From: Dastarcus helophoroides
Lineage: Eukaryota; Arthropoda; Insecta; Coleoptera; Bothrideridae
DNA: 64,000 bases
Direction of reading: 5' to 3'
Assembly (NCBI GenBank): GCA_028583605.1
Contig: CM053327.1
Coordinates: 32,544,126-32,608,125 of the forward strand
The notes beneath the pieces were generated by a model, which saw only the letters and a program-made list of their open reading frames with translations, had not been told where the DNA came from and did not search any database. Position numbers and translations under genes: made by a program. Shown piece by piece: positions 21,675-33,800 of the stretch (positions within the stretch are counted from its first letter, which is position 1; the number at the start of each line of letters is the position of its first letter).

Positions 21675-22046
21675 GCGATTTTTTTTTAAGTTTGATCCAC
21701 TCGCAAAGGATAACCCCCATTATGCCTTCAAAATTTGCTGAAACAAGGATAGATGGCGATGAACCGCCTTCTTAAACAAGGATAGGTTGCAATTTTTGAG
21801 AAAAATTCTTTCGGTCACACGTTCCATAGTTTGGAAGTTCTACATAAAAAAAAGCCTCCGTAGACGGAAGTCCTTACTGTTTTAAGCTGTACCGCACAGG
21901 TACTTGCTGTCTCCGACTGTCTCGTATGCCTCAAGAATCTTGTCCTTGGGGGGATCATTCCTATTAGTTCCTGCGAGCACCTTTCATGATATTATTTGTA
22001 AAAAAGAGGCAAGTCACCAACCATCCGCCCGTGCTTTTATGACTTC
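21675..22046 (-). mobile_element. LINE 3' fragment, copy C
   Basis: Starts with a T run (poly(A) on the minus strand) and AAGTTTGATCCACTCGCAAA, then follows the 3' end of LINE A (16196 onward) through GATGAACCGCCTTCTTAAAC and CCGTAGACGGAAGTCC. Homology stops near 22040, where a MITE follows. 5'-truncated copy on the same strand as copy A. Confidence 0.85.
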
Positions 22047-22049
22047 TTA

Positions 22050-22353
22050 TGCCTAGTACACACCCACAACAAAAATGTGGAACTTATTTCTATAGACAAA
22101 GTTCTGCGATTGTCTATAAATGGGAAACGAATCATTTGTTTCACAACTCCCTATGAATAAGCAGCAATTCCACAGGACGTTGTTTCGCTCGTTATGATGT
22201 CCTGTGAAAATCAGTTTAGCTGAATTGGGCAAGTGTGAACGCCTGACAAAACCCCTAAACTATCTTAAGATTTGTTCGGGACTGTCTACAGATAAAATCT
22301 TCGATTTGTCTATAGACAGTAGGGAAAATTTGTCTACGAGTGTGTACTAGGCT
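22050..22353. mobile_element. PIF/Harbinger-like MITE, copy 1 (TTA target)
   Basis: 304-bp non-coding element. Ends are TGCCTAGTACACAC and GTGTGTACTAGGCT, inverted repeats apart from the terminal base, flanked by TTA at 22047-22049 and 22354-22356. A second copy with the same ends and the same TTA flanks lies at 63569-63874. A 3-bp TTA duplication with inverted ends is the hallmark of PIF/Harbinger MITEs. It follows directly on the LINE copy C fragment. Confidence 0.85.
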
Positions 22354-22356
22354 TTA

Positions 22357-23046
22357 AATAGCATCATATTTTTCTGTTTTGATTTTTTTTGTCCACAGTT
22401 GTGCCCACTTACATGTTTTATGTCAAAGTAGTTGTGCCCTCTTCATGTTTTATGTCAAAATTATTTCCCCAAAAATATATAAAGTAAAACAAATGTTTCG
22501 TATGCAAAATACTTTCTTCACTTATTATTTCTCTTCTACAATTTTAATTGTCGACAGCTACTTTCATGTGTCTACAGAAAGCTATTAAAATACATCCATA
22601 TTTTGCAATGTTGTGTGATGTTTCTATAACTGTAACGGTTTAAATGTCGGGTAATGAACCAAACCTGTGAAAAGAGATTTTTACTTTTATAATTACTTAT
22701 CAGGTTATTGCCGTAATAAAGCGCAGAAAGTTGGAGTCCATGAAATTTTATTTTCGCGAATATAACCGATACTTTTACTTTTTCATTTGGGTAATAATAA
22801 CATCTAGCGCAATAGACAATCGTCATATTTTCTCGATAATTAAACTAGACCACATGAGAATATTCTTATTTTCGACGGAGCATTGTTAAAAGTTATTTTT
22901 CCCATACGGTGCGGAAGTAGCAACTAATATTAATTTTCTTGTGGGTCTCGAAACATACAGGAAATGTTTGATGGTCGTGTAAGAACTTATAGAATAACAA
23001 TATAGTGTATGACATAAAATTTCTTTGAAAATTGCATGAACGAACG
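22357..23046. other. Spacer, short 32-bp duplication
   Basis: Contains two head-to-tail copies of about 32 bp around TTGTGCCC...CATGTTTTATGTCAAA (22398-22465). No gene was recognised. Confidence 0.4.
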
Positions 23047-23047
23047 A

Positions 23048-24281
23048 AACAAGAGGGAAATTTGTGCTTTTACACGAAGCGACCTGTCCTGTCAACGAGA
23101 ACAAGCACTGGAATCTGGATCATGATGTGATTTGGCTGAAAATCTGCTCCAAAAGCGAAGTAATATTCATTTGTTCACTTTGTCTCCAAACGATCCCTCA
23201 TACAGACAGCTTTTCTCTTATCTCTCTTTGAGCACACACAGACGAATTATCTAAAAGCTGAGATTGTCTTTCTCGATGACTTCAACGTACACAACATCCC
23301 CTGGTTAAGGTTTTCTTCCCGACCTGACGACGCGGGAAGGGTGGCAGAGGCTTTCGTCATCACTTGTGGACTATCGCAATTAGTTGAGGAACCCACAAGA
23401 ATTCCTGATGTAGATACCCATCAACCTAATCTGCTCGACCTTTTTTTTACAAATTCACCAAATTCGTATAAAATCTCTGTGACATCACCGCTTGGAAATT
23501 CGGATCACAAGCTTGTAGCAGCCTCTCGCTCGCTTCATATACCACCTCCTTCCCAGACGCAGTCTCGTAGGGTTTGGCACTTTAACTCTGCAACCTGGGA
23601 AGAATTAAGAGACTTCTTTGCATCTTTCCCATGGCAGGAAGTCTGCTTTAACTCAGACAACCCTTCGTTAGTCGCCGAATCCATTGCGGAAACTAGCCTG
23701 ATTGATATGGAATGCTCAATTCCCCACTTCCAAAATAAGTCTGCCTCCAGTAAATCTTAGTTCACTAAAAAATGTGTTCGGACTGTCTCCTGCAAAAATC
23801 GCGCATATCGTCGTTCGCGAAATAATCCCTCAGTCGAGACTCAGACCATATTTGTAGATGCACGAAATTCTTGTAAACAGAGCAAATGCGCCAGAGGCTT
23901 ATCAACTGTCCAAACGATTCCTTTTGGGGATTTGCAAAGTCGATTGGAAATAATTTTTTACCTCCAAATTTTCCACCTTTACTCGATGAAAATAACAATA
24001 TTGTTACTACTTCCAAGAAAAAGGCTGACATGTTAGCTTTAATGTTTGCTGAAAATCCAATTTTGATTCTCGAAACGCAGAACCTCCTATTCTTTCTAAG
24101 GTTGGCACTTCAATGCCTGAAGTTATTTTCAGACAACTCACAATCAGGAAGATTCTCCTTGAGCTCGACACCTCGAAAGCTTCTGGCCTTGAAGGTATTC
24201 CCGCTATTGTTCTTAAGAAGTGCGCCCCAGAGTTGATTCCTGTCCTAAGCAAATTGTTCACACTCTCTTACAACAAAGGTG
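23048..24281 (+). mobile_element. Non-LTR retrotransposon, copy B, truncated both ends
   Basis: Same family as LINE A but on the plus strand. Homology starts near GAGGGAAATTTGTGC and ends near ACAACAAAGGTG, before the reverse transcriptase. It includes the endonuclease segment 23341-23760 (EEPTRIPDVDTHQPN, SPLGNSDHKLVAA), which ends in TAG after ASSKS; the next frame continues the linker. No poly(A) tail or target duplication is visible, so this is an internal fragment or a rearranged copy. Confidence 0.85.
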
Positions 24282-25060
24282 TACCAAAGTACCAAAAAAG
24301 CAAAAAAGCAGAAGGGCGATTCCGCTGGAGACGATTCTGAGATAAACTTCTAAATCGCAGTATTTGTTACGTTTTTGATGTCAATACAAGAAACCAAAAT
24401 CTGGATTTAATAATAAAACTATTTTTTATAGCCTTAACTTCGCATTTAAATACTTGAGGTGTTTATACATAGTATTATTTGAATATATGCTGCAAAAAAC
24501 AAACTGAAAAATAGTACCTGGGACACTATCGGTCACTGAGATTTTGTCTTTGGGTTCTAAGCTATTGCTTAGTGACAAAGAAGTATACTAATTAGTGATA
24601 TACATTGCTTGATTTCTGATTTGGTTAATTATTTGCATATAATGAAGTTAATGTTCTCAGGATTTAAGGTGCTTTGCAACCCCAATAATTTGAAGTTGCA
24701 CCCGCGATTGCTTTAAAACTGAATAATTCATTGTTTATCTTTGAGTTCTATATTTTTTTTTTGATTTATTTTAATAAATTAATTTATACTCTTTTAAAAT
24801 ATAAAGACATAATTTAATAAATTAATAAGTGTTTGTGTTTTTTTTACTGTAATCTGGAAAGAGGAGCCGATTTGATTGCACCCGCAATAGCACTTTAAAC
24901 TTCCATTGTGACTATTTATATTATATCATTAAAATTCTTATAACAAATCAGAGAACAGGTTGAAATCTCTCCCTTCAGAGAATAATTTCATGAAAAATAT
25001 TTTTATTTTAATAGTTTCTAGCTTTAAGAGTTGCCCAAGTGGTGCACCCGCGATAATGTA
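24282..25060. other. Spacer with recurring GCACCCGC motif
   Basis: GCACCCGCGATTG (about 24698), GCACCCGCAATAG (about 24877) and GCACCCGCGATAA (about 25041) recur at roughly 170-bp spacing in an otherwise AT-rich stretch. No gene was seen. Confidence 0.4.
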
Positions 25061-25920
25061 ATCGCCCAGAAATAAAAATTTTCAAAAAAAGTCGAAATTT
25101 TCAAAAGTTGTTCAAAAATTAAATCTTTTAAAAGTTTAAATTGAAGACCAACATTTTTAACATTTTAGTATTTGAGAAAAAGTCGTTTAAACAAAATGAA
25201 ATTTTGAAAAAACTGGAAGTTGTGAAAGTTGAAATTTTCTATAGAAGTGCCAACATTTTCAAAAATATCTAAAATTTTTACTAAGATTTTTAAAAAAATG
25301 GAATTTCAAAAATGTGGAATAAAAAAAAGTCTACGTATTTAAAAAGGCAAAATTTACAATGTGGAAACGAGCCGATATTCGAAATAGGTGACATTTTTCA
25401 AAAAAGTAGAAATTTCGAAAAATAACTGAATCTTTAAAAAAATGAAGATATTTAAAAAAGTCGCGGTTTTCAAAAAAATTAAAACTTCGAATAAAATTCA
25501 ATATTTTCAAAAAAAAAGGGGGGCGGATTACGCAAAAAAGTTCAAATCTTTCAAATAAGGTGGAAATTGAAAAAAAAGATCGATAATTTTTAAAAAGTAA
25601 CCATTGGAAAATCGCAAATTTTAAAGGTTACAATTTTGAATAAAGTTAAAATGTTCAAAAAGGGAAAATTTTTAAAAGAGTAAAATTTGGAAGTCGCAAC
25701 TTAAAAAGGTCAAAGATTCAAGAATCGAAATTTCGAAGCCGACATTTTTAGAAAAACTGGGATTTTCAGAAAAGCAGAATTTTTCAAAAACAGTCGAAAT
25801 TTATAACAAAATACAAATTGCACAACAAAAGAATCTTTATACAATTTCGACAAAAAAGTTTACATGAGTTTAAACTTTTTATTTCAAGGAAAAGTTTCAA
25901 TTTTGATTAACAAAACTCTT
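25060..25920. other. Low-complexity filler
   Basis: Quasi-periodic AAAAAAGTCGAAATTTTC-like words at about 20-30 base spacing. No coding potential. Confidence 0.6.
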
Positions 25921-27636
25921 AAATTTTTGAGAATGATAAACAGAATTAAATTAAAAAGTATTTCGTGTGTTTCTTTTTTGGAAAGATGTCTATTTGAGGC
26001 TTTGAGTTGTTATTATTGTTGTAATAAGATGACAGGTTAGGTCTTATTGGAAGGATTTTGCCGCCACACAGAGGCGTTTCTGCGAGTTATTTTTTTTACT
26101 AACCGTAAAATTAGACTGTCACGAGGGAAACTTGGTTTAGATTAATTACACATCGAGCAGAATTTTTTTTTCTAACAATTCTGAAATATTTGCCAAAAAC
26201 TGCCATTATTTTCACGTAACCACAAAAGACAAATTTCGGAGAACGTACTTTTTAAGGACTAAAACAAGACAGAGATTACCAATATTCAAAATCTAGACAT
26301 AATCGCTAGCGAGCTATTAAGATAGAAAAACAGATATTTTGTAATTAAAACAATAAAACAATACTGCTTTAAAAAATATTTTTACTATTTACAAATATAG
26401 AATTGGAAGTGTTAACAGGAATACTGATTAAAATAAACGCAATAAGTACATTTAAAATAAAAATTTAACTCTAAATTTTCAATAAATTAAAGCACCGGTA
26501 CATTCTGCCAAATAGTAGCAGGTAAAAGTCAATTGTAAGATTTCTAATTACATAAAAAACTCAAAAAAAGTTCATACAAGTTTAAACCATCAGTATCATA
26601 ACATCAGTATCATCTAAACCATCGGTATCATAAGATATTTTTGCCTAAGTTACCATAGTTTTTTCAGAAAAGTAGCGAAACAAAAAATATGAGAGCTTAC
26701 ATCTGTCGATTTAAACGTTAAAAATAAACTTGCAGTATTGCGCTCTTTTAATAAGAAATTGTTAAGTTTTTTACGATCCCATTTAACTGCTACCATCGCA
26801 ACCAATGCATAGTTTAAATAATCTGCCTAATCAAATTCAGTTTTATTTTAATGAACTGCTTAACATTACTTGATACAAAGTTATAAGTATAACTTCAGGT
26901 CAAGGAGGTGTAGAGATTATATAATTGAAATTACTGATTTTTCAATTGGGTGCATAAACCAATCAAATCAAATGAGATGTGTTCTGAATCAGAATAAAGT
27001 TAAAACTTTTGGTTACATAGCATAATGTGCTAACATACATTAATTATTTTCTTGCTGAGAGTTTTGTATTTTTCAGACAAGTACACTACGTTAAATACAA
27101 GAAATATGTGAAACACTCTACATTAAAATAAAACCACTGTCATAACGATCCCATTTACTTTACTATCACAAATCTATTGACCGATTGTACATAATGAGTT
27201 ATACAACGAGCTATCAAAGGGAAATCTGTGTCAACCTCCTTGCCCAAAATATATTTAAAAAAAAACGATCATTTATAACAAAACAAACTTAATTATCTGA
27301 AAATTAATACAGCACAATCACAGGATTCATATTATTATTACCAAAATAGATGGAAAAGTTTAAAACTAATTTGACATCATTTGTTAAAATTTAATAGTAC
27401 AATCAAAAAATATCTATATTTGGCATATGCCACAAAATGATAAAGCAAAAAAATGAGAATATAGGTCTCATTTTTTTACAATAAAATTAATTGGAATAAG
27501 TGTTTAATAAAGAGCATTAAAAAAATTATACGAGGCCAATTAGGCAATTTATACAAGTTTACTGCTGGCATGGAAATATGAAAACAACTCCTATGATCTG
27601 ATCAAAGTTTCTGTTAACAAAAATGTTTTTTATTTT
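25921..27636. other. Spacer without recognised genes
   Basis: AT-rich DNA downstream of FAM91A1 on the minus strand. I saw no ORF, RNA gene or terminal repeats. Confidence 0.4.
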
Positions 27637-27650
27637 TATTTATTTAGATA
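27637..27650 (-). terminator. Candidate poly(A) signal of FAM91A1
   Basis: On the minus strand overlapping AAATAAATAAA words lie about 165 bases after the FAM91A1 stop codon. The position fits a polyadenylation signal. Confidence 0.4.
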
Positions 27651-27809
27651 ATACAACAAATAAAGGCCAACATATTTTATATTTTTATGTACAAATACTT
27701 AACACTGTTAAAATAACCTTATAGACTTTGTATTTCCTAATAATAATAATATATCTACAAATTTAATTTATATTGCTATACTAGATAAATGCGGCACAAC
27801 AATATTTTA

Positions 27810-30800
27810 TCACTTTCCTAACCATTCGAATATTTTACCATTGTCGAAAACCAAACTATGACGAGGTAACGGCACCAAGCGTCCACGCTTAATTATTTCC
27901 ATATTTTCACCAGGGTAATACTGCAATAAGTAAATAAATCAAAAATGCAACATAAGTTTACTGGAACTTTTTGATGCATGAATAAATTTTAAGTAATTTT
28001 GTGCAATAATAACAATAGTAAATAAAAAAATCCAAAACTGATTTTCTGAAAATGTTCCTGTTCATGCAGAATTAAACACTCGAATTGAAGATAATTAAAT
28101 TATCTAAAATAGATTTATGATGGTTTTACAGGAAAAAAGTTGTCGAAGCCATAGACCTTTTTAAAGGCAAGAAGTTTTATTGAGAGATTTTTTTTAGAGA
28201 CTTTCGAGAGAGAATTTCGGCTTCTGGTATGGTTTCGGCTAAAACCAAAACTTTCATTTGAGTTTAAACTCGTTTAAAAAGTTTAAATTTTAATAAAAAC
28301 CCAAATTTACAAAACTAATTCAACGTTTAATTAAAAATTTCCATTGTAATGTTAAAGTTCCAGAAAAAATGAAAAATTTTAATTAAATTTTGAATTTGTT
28401 TTAAAAATTTGAGTTTTTAATAATATTAATGTTACAGTTTCAGAAAAAAATGGAAATTTTAAATTAAATGTTAAATGTGTTCTATAAATTTGAGTTTATA
28501 TTAAAATTTGAACTTTTTAAACGACTTTAAAATTGAAACTTGAATGAAAGTTTCGGTTTTAGCCGAAATCATACCAGAAGCCGAAATACTCTCTCAAAAG
28601 TCTCGTAAAGAAAACTACCTCAACAAAATTTCTTGCCTTTATGGTAAAAAGGTCCATGGCTCCAAAGATGTTTTTCCTGTAAAACCATCAAACCTTCAAG
28701 TTTCAGTAAAAAAGGGAAATTTAAAGAAAGACATTAAAGTTTATAGCAAACATATTCTTTGACTTTCAAACTTAAAATCTCAACGTAAAAATAAAAAAAA
28801 AAAGCAAACGTCCAGAAAAATTTAAAATCATTTTAAAAAATGAGGTTTAATATGGAATTCAACAAAAAAATGGAGATTACTAGTTTAAATTCAGTATTTC
28901 AAGAAAAGCAGTCAAAATAATTAGTTTAAGATTTCTTACTTGACACTGCGATATGAAATCTAAAACGGCAGACCCCAATTTTCGACTTGACTCCACCAAA
29001 TCTTGCAGACTAAAAAACAGGAAGAAAAAAGTTCACTTGATGGTTCATCTTATCCAAGTAATTACCTTTCTGATCGGCTTAAACCACCAGATAAAATCAT
29101 GTCACAAATCTTTGTATTGGCATTGGCGTCGAACAGTGGCACTCCAAAATGACAATCCAGTAAAGTCCAAACCTATTTTATACAAATTAGTTTGAACAAC
29201 GTATCCATAAAAAAACCACCTACCTCTCCCCGGTTTTCCTTTGCGGGCGCATGTTCTTCCTGACTGTCTCCAATATTCTCTTCAGCTTGTTTACTAATAG
29301 AAAACATGCTTATGGTCTCATCCAATGGACTTGTCAGGGTATCAATTGACAAAGAAGACTGTAAACGTAATTCTAAAGAATCTTTGGCTAATGCTGCTTC
29401 TTTGTCTAACTGGTCAAGTTCCTCTTGCAAGAGATCAGTACATTCTTGGCTGGTGAATCCATTCGCAGGTGAAGATGATTTCGAACTGGGAGTTAAAGCG
29501 AAGTGCGATTCAACAGGGGAGTTCAATTCCTTATTTGGTTTCTCTGAGGTATTATTCTCTGTGTCTATGCTGTGACGTCGATTCGAATTGTTGAAATTTT
29601 CATTTGTAATTGATGTAACATCATTTAATCTGTGGTTGCTACGTTTGGATTTCATTTTTTTCAATTTACCTTCAACAAATAATCTATAATATAAAAATGA
29701 ATCGCAAAATGTGTTGGTAAGCGCATAACTCAACAACGCCTGGACCAATTTGGCCAAATCTTTTTTTAAAATGTTCGTTGAAGTTCAAGGATGGTTTTTA
29801 CAGCGAGAAAAATTAGAATTATTGCTGGAAAAACCGGGAAAATGAAGATAATCACATATTGAAATGTCGGCGATTATATCACAAATATGTTGTTGACATG
29901 TATGTTAAAATTGAAACGGAGAGGTTAACATTCATCAGGTTGAATCAAACCAAACTCCGATCTGAAGAGTATATTCACCTTCGAGATGCGATTAATACTG
30001 ATGGAAATGCACAGAATGTCGGTCGGATGACTATTCTTCCAGCAACATACATCGGAAGCCCTCGGCATATGCACGAATATGCTCAAGATGCCATGTCGTA
30101 TGTTCGTCATTATGGTACAGCAGATTTGTTCATCACATTTACATGCAATCCGCAATGGATAGAAATCAAGCAGGAGTTATTCCCTGGGCAATCACCCATT
30201 GATCGTCATGATATTACAGCCAGAGTCTTTAGACAAAAGTTGAAATCTTTAATGGATTTCATCGTAAAACATAATGTGTTTGGTGAGACACGCTGCTGGA
30301 TGTATTCTGTGGAGTGGCAGAAACGAGGATTGCCACATGCACACATTTTGATTTGGTTACAAATCTTTTTGACAGGACGAAGTCTGTCGGGTCAGTTATC
30401 TATATATATATAAAAATGAAACCCGTTTTCCGTTGTCACGACATCACATAAAAACGGCTTGACCGATTTGGCCAATTTTGGTCTTGAATTATTCGTGGAA
30501 GTCCAGGGGAGGTTCTTACGGAGAGATAATTTTAAAAAAATCTTGATAAAGTGTAAAATCAACATCTTTATACTCCCATATACAAACAGTTTGTACTAAT
30601 ACTTAAAAGCCAATTTGAACCTTAATACCATACAGTAAAGTTCAAGTAGGTATTAGTGAAGAGATTTCGGGAAGGCAAAACAATCGAAAACAAACAAAGT
30701 GACCTTAGTTCTGTCAAACACATTCAATGTCATCATATGTCATTTCATTTTAGCAGCGATAATTATTCTGTTTAAATAAGTTTAAAATCCCCGGTCGAAG

Positions 30801-33800
30801 ACGGGGCGAGCAGCTAGTACTTTAATAAAGTTGTTTTAGTCTCCAAAGAACAACATAACATTATAGTTGGCCAACAAATCACTAATATTAATCATTTCAA
30901 AAAGTGTGTATGAAAGTTACTTAAAACTTGGATCGTAGGTAACCTAGCACTATCTAATTATTTTAATATGTTTAAATTTCTGAACCTTATGGAAGAGCTT
31001 TTAACATTCCATGGAACATCAACATTCCGTGGAATATAGTTCGAGAAAACATATACTAAAACAACGTATATTGAATACAACCCATGATCATACTATCATA
31101 GTAACAACCATTTTATATTTTACTTGACAAAATGGTTATCCAAATGTATCAATCGCACAGATTTCGTGATACCTCAGCTACATGTGAATTTTATTTTGTC
31201 AAATAAAATATAAAATAACTAAGTTAAAATGAAACTTACTGAAGCCAGAAACATTTCTTCCTAACTTCACAATTGGTTCTTTGTTAGGGCACCCAAAATC
31301 TAGGACCCCTATATTGGCGAAACACAAATATCCACAATTATGTTTTAAATCAACAGCATCCTGAAGCAATCTAGTAGCTGGATGAACGTGGAATGAGCTT
31401 TCGGGATATGGTTCAGTCGAACTTTTTGGCAAACAATCGGTGTGGAATGGAAATGGAATGATTCTTGTTTGGGCTTGCTGGTGAACACCGTAAGCTTGTA
31501 TTAATACTGGAGAAAACTGTAAAGCTGCATTTACATGCAAAATATTGGCAATTGAAATAACCGTTGGCTCATGTAACCAAGTAGTCACAAGTAATCGAGT
31601 ATAACCCAAAAACATTTGAGGTAGTTGTTTTAATTCGGTTCCTATAAAAACCACACATTAAAAATGGAAATGGCATTATTTGAACTGCAACCTTTTGTTA
31701 ATAATAGTGAGGGTGGCCCGTATCCAGTCACGTGATATAAAAATAATTTGAACCACAAGGAATTCACTTCCGGCGCGGCTGGTCCCAAATGTGGTGGAGA
31801 TAATGTTACCACCGGCTTTACTTCCCTACTGAGAGGTGCCATTGATACCAGAAGCCTAAAACAAAAGGATATTTGAGTGGACACCTCAAATGAGATATGA
31901 TTCTCTACTTCCAACTTACATATTCAAAGATTGCAGCAAAGGGATTGAATTTGGAAATGAACTTTTTACATTACAGGACTTCAAAATTCGGAGAAAAGTT
32001 GCTCCGAAACTCTACTGCCTACTTACCTCCCAAAATTTTGAGTATTACCTCGAAATTTCGACTTTTGCCTCGAAATCGTAACTGGGAATGTCGAATTTAA
32101 ACACAAAATTTATAATTTGTTCGCACGTTATTTTGAATAATGTTTAAAAATCAATTTAGATTAGTTTTAAATTTATTTTTTAGTTGTTTAAATGGAAATG
32201 TTTGAAAATGTAAGTTGATAGCATAGTTTGAAAATTTCCAACGTAGGCAAGCTTTCATAGAAACTCAATTACTTACTTATATTTCTTCTGCAACAGTCTT
32301 AAACATGTAGCTTCATCTAACGAATGTAAACTTTCCAATCTCACAAGATCTAAGCCTCCACCGTCAATTTTTCGCAAAACTAAAACTGTGGATCTCAATA
32401 TAACGGCGTGATCAAAAAATCGTCTAGCCTCGCCCTCTCCTTCGGCATCTAACACAGACACTTTCTCCAATTCAGATAAAAAACTGTCCAAACTCTCATC
32501 GCACAATTTTCCAACTTCAAACATCGTTACAGCGTGTTTCTTTAAACCCTACAAAAAAAAGTATTTATTTGGGGCTGTTATGTTACACGTAAATCCACTT
32601 ACTGGTGATAAATTACCCATCATCAGAAACGCAGTCAAAGCAGAATCAAATAAAAACGCAATTCGTTGGCCTTTCCTTTCTAGGGTAGTTATACTAGCTG
32701 GACTTTCGGGGGTCTCTAAATTTGTGGAAGACGAATCTTGGGATAAGTTGAGACTGCTACCACTTTTATGTAAGTCTAGCGATAACGGAGTAATCTGAAG
32801 TTGTTTCCTAAAATAACGACAACAGATACTATTTAGAATTGGATCATGGACATGTTCGGCGGGAGCCCAGACTCCCTTGAGCAAGCTTTGGAATAACGTC
32901 CCTCTCAAACTCAATCCAATCACACAATATTGATATTAAACTCGAAGGTCGAAGTTAAAAGAGGTTTACAGTTAAAGAATATTTAAAAACGTCTAAATTA
33001 GAAGGAAAGTGAATCCATATTTTCACAAAATTTAAATTTTGAATTTGTTATCAAAATAATAATTTCGGAATTTAATAGGTTATCAAAGATATTCTCAAAA
33101 TTTGGATCTTTCCTAGAAATTTTGAGTAAAAGCTGAGTCATGTTTAAATGAAGTTTTTTTGGACAATCAAACCCAAAGTTCTGTATGAGGTTGAAGTCAT
33201 GGGGATTATTCGGGCGTTTAATTGCATAATATAAGTATACTTACTCAAGAGGTATTACTGGGATGTTGTTCCAACTAGGGTGCCGCTTTGCCTTTTCTTG
33301 CTCAGTTTCGGGGTCAAGTTTCTTTGCAAATTGTAATCGGCAATACAATGAGACTGCTTGTTTCACCAACTCAGTATCAACTTCAAGCACGCTATTAGCC
33401 AACTAAAACATTGCGATGGATTCTATAATAGCAACAAAAATTTCCCAAATGATGGTTTCTGTTTTATTAACACTATAAGAGGTGTTTCAGTCAATATGTC
33501 ATTCATTTTAAGAGAAGATAGGGAAAAACGAATGACTGAATACGCAATTAAGCAAATTAAATGTATACATTTACGCTGGAAAAAATATTTTCAAATCATA
33601 ATTTAAACCGTTTTTCGGGGCCATATGCCTTAACAACTTTGAGCATTTAATACCAAATGTTTTACAGATCTTTACAGTCACATACCAAGTGTGTTATATA
33701 TCAACTTACCTCACCTACAGTTATATGTTCATCTATAGATACAAATATTTTGTACAATAAAGTTTCAAAATAATCCCCAGTTATTCTGTTCATAACAAAA

